From: Streptomyces sp. DT2A-34
GTDB taxonomy: Bacteria > Actinomycetota > Actinomycetes > Streptomycetales > Streptomycetaceae
Direction: 5' to 3'
Length of the DNA stretch: 64,000 bases
Assembly (NCBI RefSeq): GCF_030499515.1
Contig: NZ_JASTWJ010000001.1
Coordinates: 7,234,001 to 7,298,000 of the forward strand
Below are positions 32,001 to 64,000 of this stretch, in pieces (position 1 is the stretch's first letter; every line of letters begins with the position of its first letter). Made by a program: the position numbers and the translations under genes. The notes below the pieces were generated by a model. The model saw nothing but the letters and a program-made list of their open reading frames with translations, made no database searches and had not been told where the DNA came from.

Positions 32001-35000
32001 TGGTGGGCGTAGGCGGCCAGGTCGGTGTCCCGGACGCGGCCCAGGAGCTGCCGGAAGGTGGGGTTGCCGCTGGTGTCGGTGCGCAGGACGAGGGTGTTGA
32101 CGAAGAAGCCGATGAGGTCGTCGGTGGCGTCGTCGGTGCGTCCGGCGATGGGGGTGCCGATGGGGATGTCCTCGCCCGCGCCGTGCCGGGCGAGCAGCGT
32201 GGCGAGCGCGGCCTGCAGGACCATGTAGAGGGTCGTGTCGGAGGCGCGCGCCAACTCGGTGAGCCGGGCGTGCAGTTCCGCGGGAACGGCGAAGGACACC
32301 CGGTCGCCGGTGTGGTCGGCGGTGGCGGGGCGGGGCCGGTCCGCGGGCAGGTCGAGCTGCTCGGGCAGCCCGGCCAACTGCGCCTTCCAGTACGCGAGTT
32401 GCCTGCAGGCGATGCTGTCGGCGTCGGCGTCGTCGCCGAGGACCTCCTGCTGCCACAGGGCGTAGTCGGCGTACTGGACCGGCAGCGGCTCCCACACGGG
32501 CGCCCGGCCCGCGCACCGGGCCGTGTACGCGCTCGTCAGGTCGTGCGCGAGCGGGGCACGGGACCAGGCGTCACTGGCGATGTGGTGGATGAGCAGCAGC
32601 AGGACGTGCTCCTGCGCGGAGAGGCGCAGCAGACGGGCGCGCACCGGAATCTCGGCACCGAGGTCGAAGCAGTGACGGGCCGCCCGCGCCAGATCGGCCT
32701 CGTACTCGGCCTCGGTGGTGTCGGCCGTCTCGAAGGCGAGCCGGACCTCCTCGGGGCCCAGCACCACCTGCCGGGGCCCGTGCTCGTCCTCGGTGAACGT
32801 CGTCCGCAGGCTCTCGTGACGGGCGACCACGTCCAGCAGCGCCCGGCGCAGGGCCTCCTGGTCCACAGGGCCCGTGAGGCGAAGCGCCGTCGGGATGTTG
32901 TAGGTGGGGCTGGGGCCCTCGAGCCGGTGGAGGAACCACAGGCGTCGCTGGGCGTAGGAGAGGGGGATGCGCTCGGGCCGCGGCCGCGCCGTGAGAGCGG
33001 TGCGCGCCCGGCCGGCCCGGTCGAGCACCCCGGTGAGTGCGGCGATCGTCGGCGTCTCGAAGAACTGGCGGATGGAGAGCTCGGCGCCCAGCGTCGTACG
33101 GATGCGGCTGACGAGGCGGGTGGCGAGCAGGGAGTGCCCGCCCAGGTCGAAGAAGTTGTCGTCGATCGTGACCTGCGGCAGCGAGAGGACCTCCGCGTAG
33201 AGGCCGCAGAGGATCTCCTCACGGGGGGTGCGGGGCGCCCGCCCCGAGACCCGGCCGGTGTAGGTGGGGGCGGGCAGGGCCGCGCGGTCCAGCTTGCCGT
33301 TCGGGCTGAGCGGCAGGGCGTCCAGGGTGACGAACGCCGACGGCATCATGAAGTCGGGGAGTTCGCGGCCCAGCGCGGTGTACGCCGCCGCCTCGTCCCA
33401 CACGCCGCGGTCCGCCACGACGTACGCGACGAGTCGCTGGTCGCCGGGCTGGTCCTCACGCAGCACGACCGCCGCCTGGGCGGCGCCCGGCAGGGCCACG
33501 ACGGCGGCCTCGATCTCGCCGAGTTCGATGCGGTACCCGCGCAGCTTGATCTGGCGGTCCGCGCGGCCGACGAACGTCAGCTCGCCCACGTCGTTCCAGC
33601 GGGCGACATCGCCCGTGCGGTACATACGGCTGCCCGCCGCGCCGAACGGGTCGGCCGTGAACCGCTCGGCGGTCAGCCGGCTGCGGCCCAGATACCCGCG
33701 CGCCAGCTGAACGCCCGCCAGATACACCTCACCGTCCAGGCCGGGGGCGACCGGCCGCAGCGCCGAGTCGAGGACGTACAGCCGCACCCCCTCGTGCGGG
33801 GTGCCGATCGGCACCGGCCCCGGCGGCAGCGCGGTGTCCGGCCTGATCCAGTGCTCCAGGCAGTGGCCCGTGGCCTCGGTCGGACCGTAGACGTTCACCA
33901 CGGTCACCTCCGGCATGCCCGCGCGCCACGGAGCGAGGACCTCGCCGCGCAGTTCCTCGCCGCCCAGCGTGAGGATCCCGGAGGGCGAGACGGTCTCGGG
34001 CATCGTCGCGAGCAGAGCCAGGTGCGACGGGGTGCCCTTCATGAACGTCGCCCGGCGGAACCCGGGTTCGGCCACGGCCGTCTCGGCGAGATCCCGCAGA
34101 TCCGTCAGGCGCACGCAGCCGCCGCTGATCAGCGGGGCGTGCAGCGAGCCGACACTCTGGTCGAACGACGCCGAGGCCTGCATCACGGACAGCCCCGAGA
34201 TGTCCGGGGCCTGCGAGGAACGGCAGTGTCTGACGAACGCCGACAGCGCCTGGTGCTCGATGACGACGCCCTTGGGGCGGCCCGTCGAGCCCGATGTGTA
34301 GATGATGTACGCCGGGTGGCGCGGCAGCAGCGGGCCGCTGCGGTCCGCGTCGACGAGGTTGATCCCGGAGTGCTGACGCAGCGACCTCCCGGTCTGCGGG
34401 TCGTCCATGACGAACGTCAGCGGGCCGCAGCACTCCTCCCGCACCTGGGGGTCCACGTCGGACGTGGTGAGGACCAGCGCGGGGTCGGAGTCCTCGATCA
34501 TGTGCCGGATGCGGTCGGCCGGGTACTCCGGGTCGATCGGCACATACATGCCGCCCGCCTTGAGCACCGCGAGCATGCCGACCACGAGCTCGGTGCGGCG
34601 CGGCACCGCGATCGCCACGGGGCGCTCGGGGCCGACGCCCAGCTGGACCAGGCGGCGCGCCAGACGGTTGGCGGACGCGTTGAGTTCGGCGTAGGACAGA
34701 GCCCCGTCGGGGGCGATCAGCGCCGTCTTGCCGGGGGTGCGGGCCACCTGCTCCTCGAACAGGTCCGTGAACCGCTCGGCGGGCCGTACGTCGTCCGAGC
34801 CGCTCCACTTCTCCAGGACCGTGCTGCGCACCTCCGGGTCCAGGAGCGCGACCGCACCCACCGCGGTCCCCGGAGTGTCCAGGATCGTCCTGAGCGCCCG
34901 GCGGAACGCGGCGATCACCGACCTGACCTGCTCGGCGTCGAAGACCTGCGGAAGATAGCCCAGCGAGAACCGCAGGGTCTCGCGCGGCAGGGCGAGCAGG

Positions 35001-36159
35001 CCCAGCGGATAGTGCATCTGGTCCCGCGAGTGGACCTTCAGGACCGTGGGGAGGTCCGCGTCGGGCCCGGCGCCCGGGGGACGGCCGCGGCTGGAGTTCA
35101 GCGGATAGTTCTCGAACACCATGGCCGTGTCGAACAGTTCACCCGAGCCCGCCCAGCGCTGGATGTCCGCGAGAGACACCCACTGGTGGTCGATCAGCCG
35201 CGCCTGCTCGCTCTGCACCCGGCGCAGGAAGCCCGTCAGCGACTCCGCGGGCCGCAGCCGGACACGCAACGGCAGGGTGTTCATGAACAGGCCGACCATC
35301 GTGTCGACACCGGGCAGCTCGGGCGGGCGGCCGCTGACCGTCACCCCGAACACCACGTCGTCACGGCCCGTCAGATGCGACAGGACCAGGGCCCAGGCCC
35401 CCTGGATCACGGTGTTGACGGTCAGCCCGTTCGACCTGGCGAACCGGGTCAGCGCGGCGCTCGCCGCCTCGTCCTCGGAGAAGTCGATCCGCTCCGGCGC
35501 AGCGGTCAGCGCCCCCCGGTCCGGCGCCACGATGCTCGGCGTGTCGAACCCGGCGAACGCCTCCGTCCACGCCTCCTCGGCCGCGTCCCGGCCGCGGCCG
35601 CCGAGCCAGTTGAGGTAGTCGCGGTACGGACGCACCCGGGGCAGCGCCGTCACGTCCCCGTGGACCGTGTACAGCGTCAGCAGCTCGCGCAGCAGCACCG
35701 GCATGGACCAGCCGTCGAGCAGGATGTGGTGGTTGGTCATCACCATGCGGTAGCGGGTCGCGCCGAGCCGGATCAGGGTGAAGCGGATCAGGGGCGGCCG
35801 GCCCAGATCGAACCGGGTCCAGCGGTCGTGCGCGGCGATCCGCTCCGCCTCCTCCTCCCGCTGCGCCTCCGCCACGCCCCGCAGGTCCTCCTCGCGCCAG
35901 GGCAGCTCGACCTTGCGGGGGATGAGCTGCACCGGACGCTTCAGCCCCTCGTGGCGGAAGGCGGCGCGCAGATTCGCGTGCCGCTCCAGGAGCGCCTCGC
36001 CCGCCCGGCGCAGCCGGACCGGGTCGACGTTGCCGTCGAGCTCGATGAAGACCTGGACGTTGTAGGCGTCCAGCTCCTCGTCGTCGAAGAGGTTGTGGAA
36101 CAGCATCCCCTCCTGCAGCGGGGACAGCGGCAGGATGTCTTCCAAGCCGGACTTGGCCA

Positions 36160-36160
<1 letters not shown>
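29018..36160 (-). CDS. cdaPS3: NRPS, modules 10-11 with thioesterase (CdaPS3-like)
   Basis: A 2380-residue synthetase: C10-A10-PCP10-C11-A11-PCP11-TE. C10 (1-440) starts LEDILPLSPLQEG and has HHILLDG, the type following an epimerase. A10 (YTSGSTG near 623) gives residues D-Q-G-K-T-G-V-G-H, the known 3-methylglutamate/Glu code of CDA. PCP10 Ser is near 1010. C11 has HHIASDAW near 1193. A11 (YTSGTTG near 1695) gives D-G-W-A-V-A-S-V-C, the CDA Trp11 code. PCP11 Ser is near 2074. The TE nucleophile is Ser near 2204 in LLGWSLGGN, and should close the ring onto Thr2. ATG 36160 overlaps the preceding stop by one base; an ATG at 36175 is the alternative. Confidence 0.96.

Positions 36161-64000
<27,840 letters not shown>

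Overview
The window is Streptomyces chromosomal DNA: very high GC, G/C-ending codons, GTG starts, and stop/start overlaps of 1 or 4 nt throughout. Genes were called from translations read by eye; homologies and gene names are from memory of the families, with no database search.

Left part (1-10017) is ordinary housekeeping DNA: an unrecognised conserved gene cut by the window edge, a Nif3 / zinc-ribbon / RNase H-phosphatase operon, a convergent KDPG-type aldolase (eda), yaaA, an RNB exoribonuclease, a MerR regulator with a membrane protein, the RNase P RNA gene rnpB, and a DHFR/RibD-like reductase. A 720-bp stretch (10018-10737) holds gene fragments and a terminator and looks like a recombination scar.

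From 10738 to the right edge lies a biosynthetic cluster for a calcium-dependent antibiotic (CDA)-type acidic lipopeptide. The plus-strand arm starts with the epoxy-fatty-acid set (ACP, KAS II, HxcO-like oxidase, KAS III, HcmO-like monooxygenase). It continues with a Tat-exported orphan protein and a translationally coupled block (inositol-phosphate synthase, UbiA prenyltransferase, TIM-barrel isomerase, EboA, TatD-like EboB, EboE, phosphodiesterase-like EboF) that I read as an Ebo-type metabolite system. It ends with the asparagine oxygenase AsnO and an ABC exporter. A 22-bp perfect hairpin (27149-27195) separates it from the convergent minus-strand arm.

The minus-strand arm is transcribed from beyond position 64000 down to 27214: three NRPS genes (cdaPS1-like, partial; cdaPS2-like; cdaPS3-like), an alpha/beta hydrolase and a HasP-like kinase. 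Specificity codes read from the A domains give Thr2, D-Trp3, Asp4, Asp5, D-Hpg6, Asp7, Gly8, D-Asn9 (or hydroxy-Asn), 3-methyl-Glu10, Trp11, then a terminal thioesterase. This is the CDA order from residue 2 on; module 1 (Ser in CDA) would lie outside the window.

As a system, the fatty-acid genes make an epoxidised C6 starter, AsnO supplies hydroxy-Asn, the NRPSs assemble and cyclise the peptide, HasP-like kinase may phosphorylate it, and the ABC protein exports it. The Ebo-like block is the least explained part. Other notable points are near-identical Asp modules with deviant codon use, condensation-domain motif variants that track acidic donors, and the fragmented left boundary next to rnpB.
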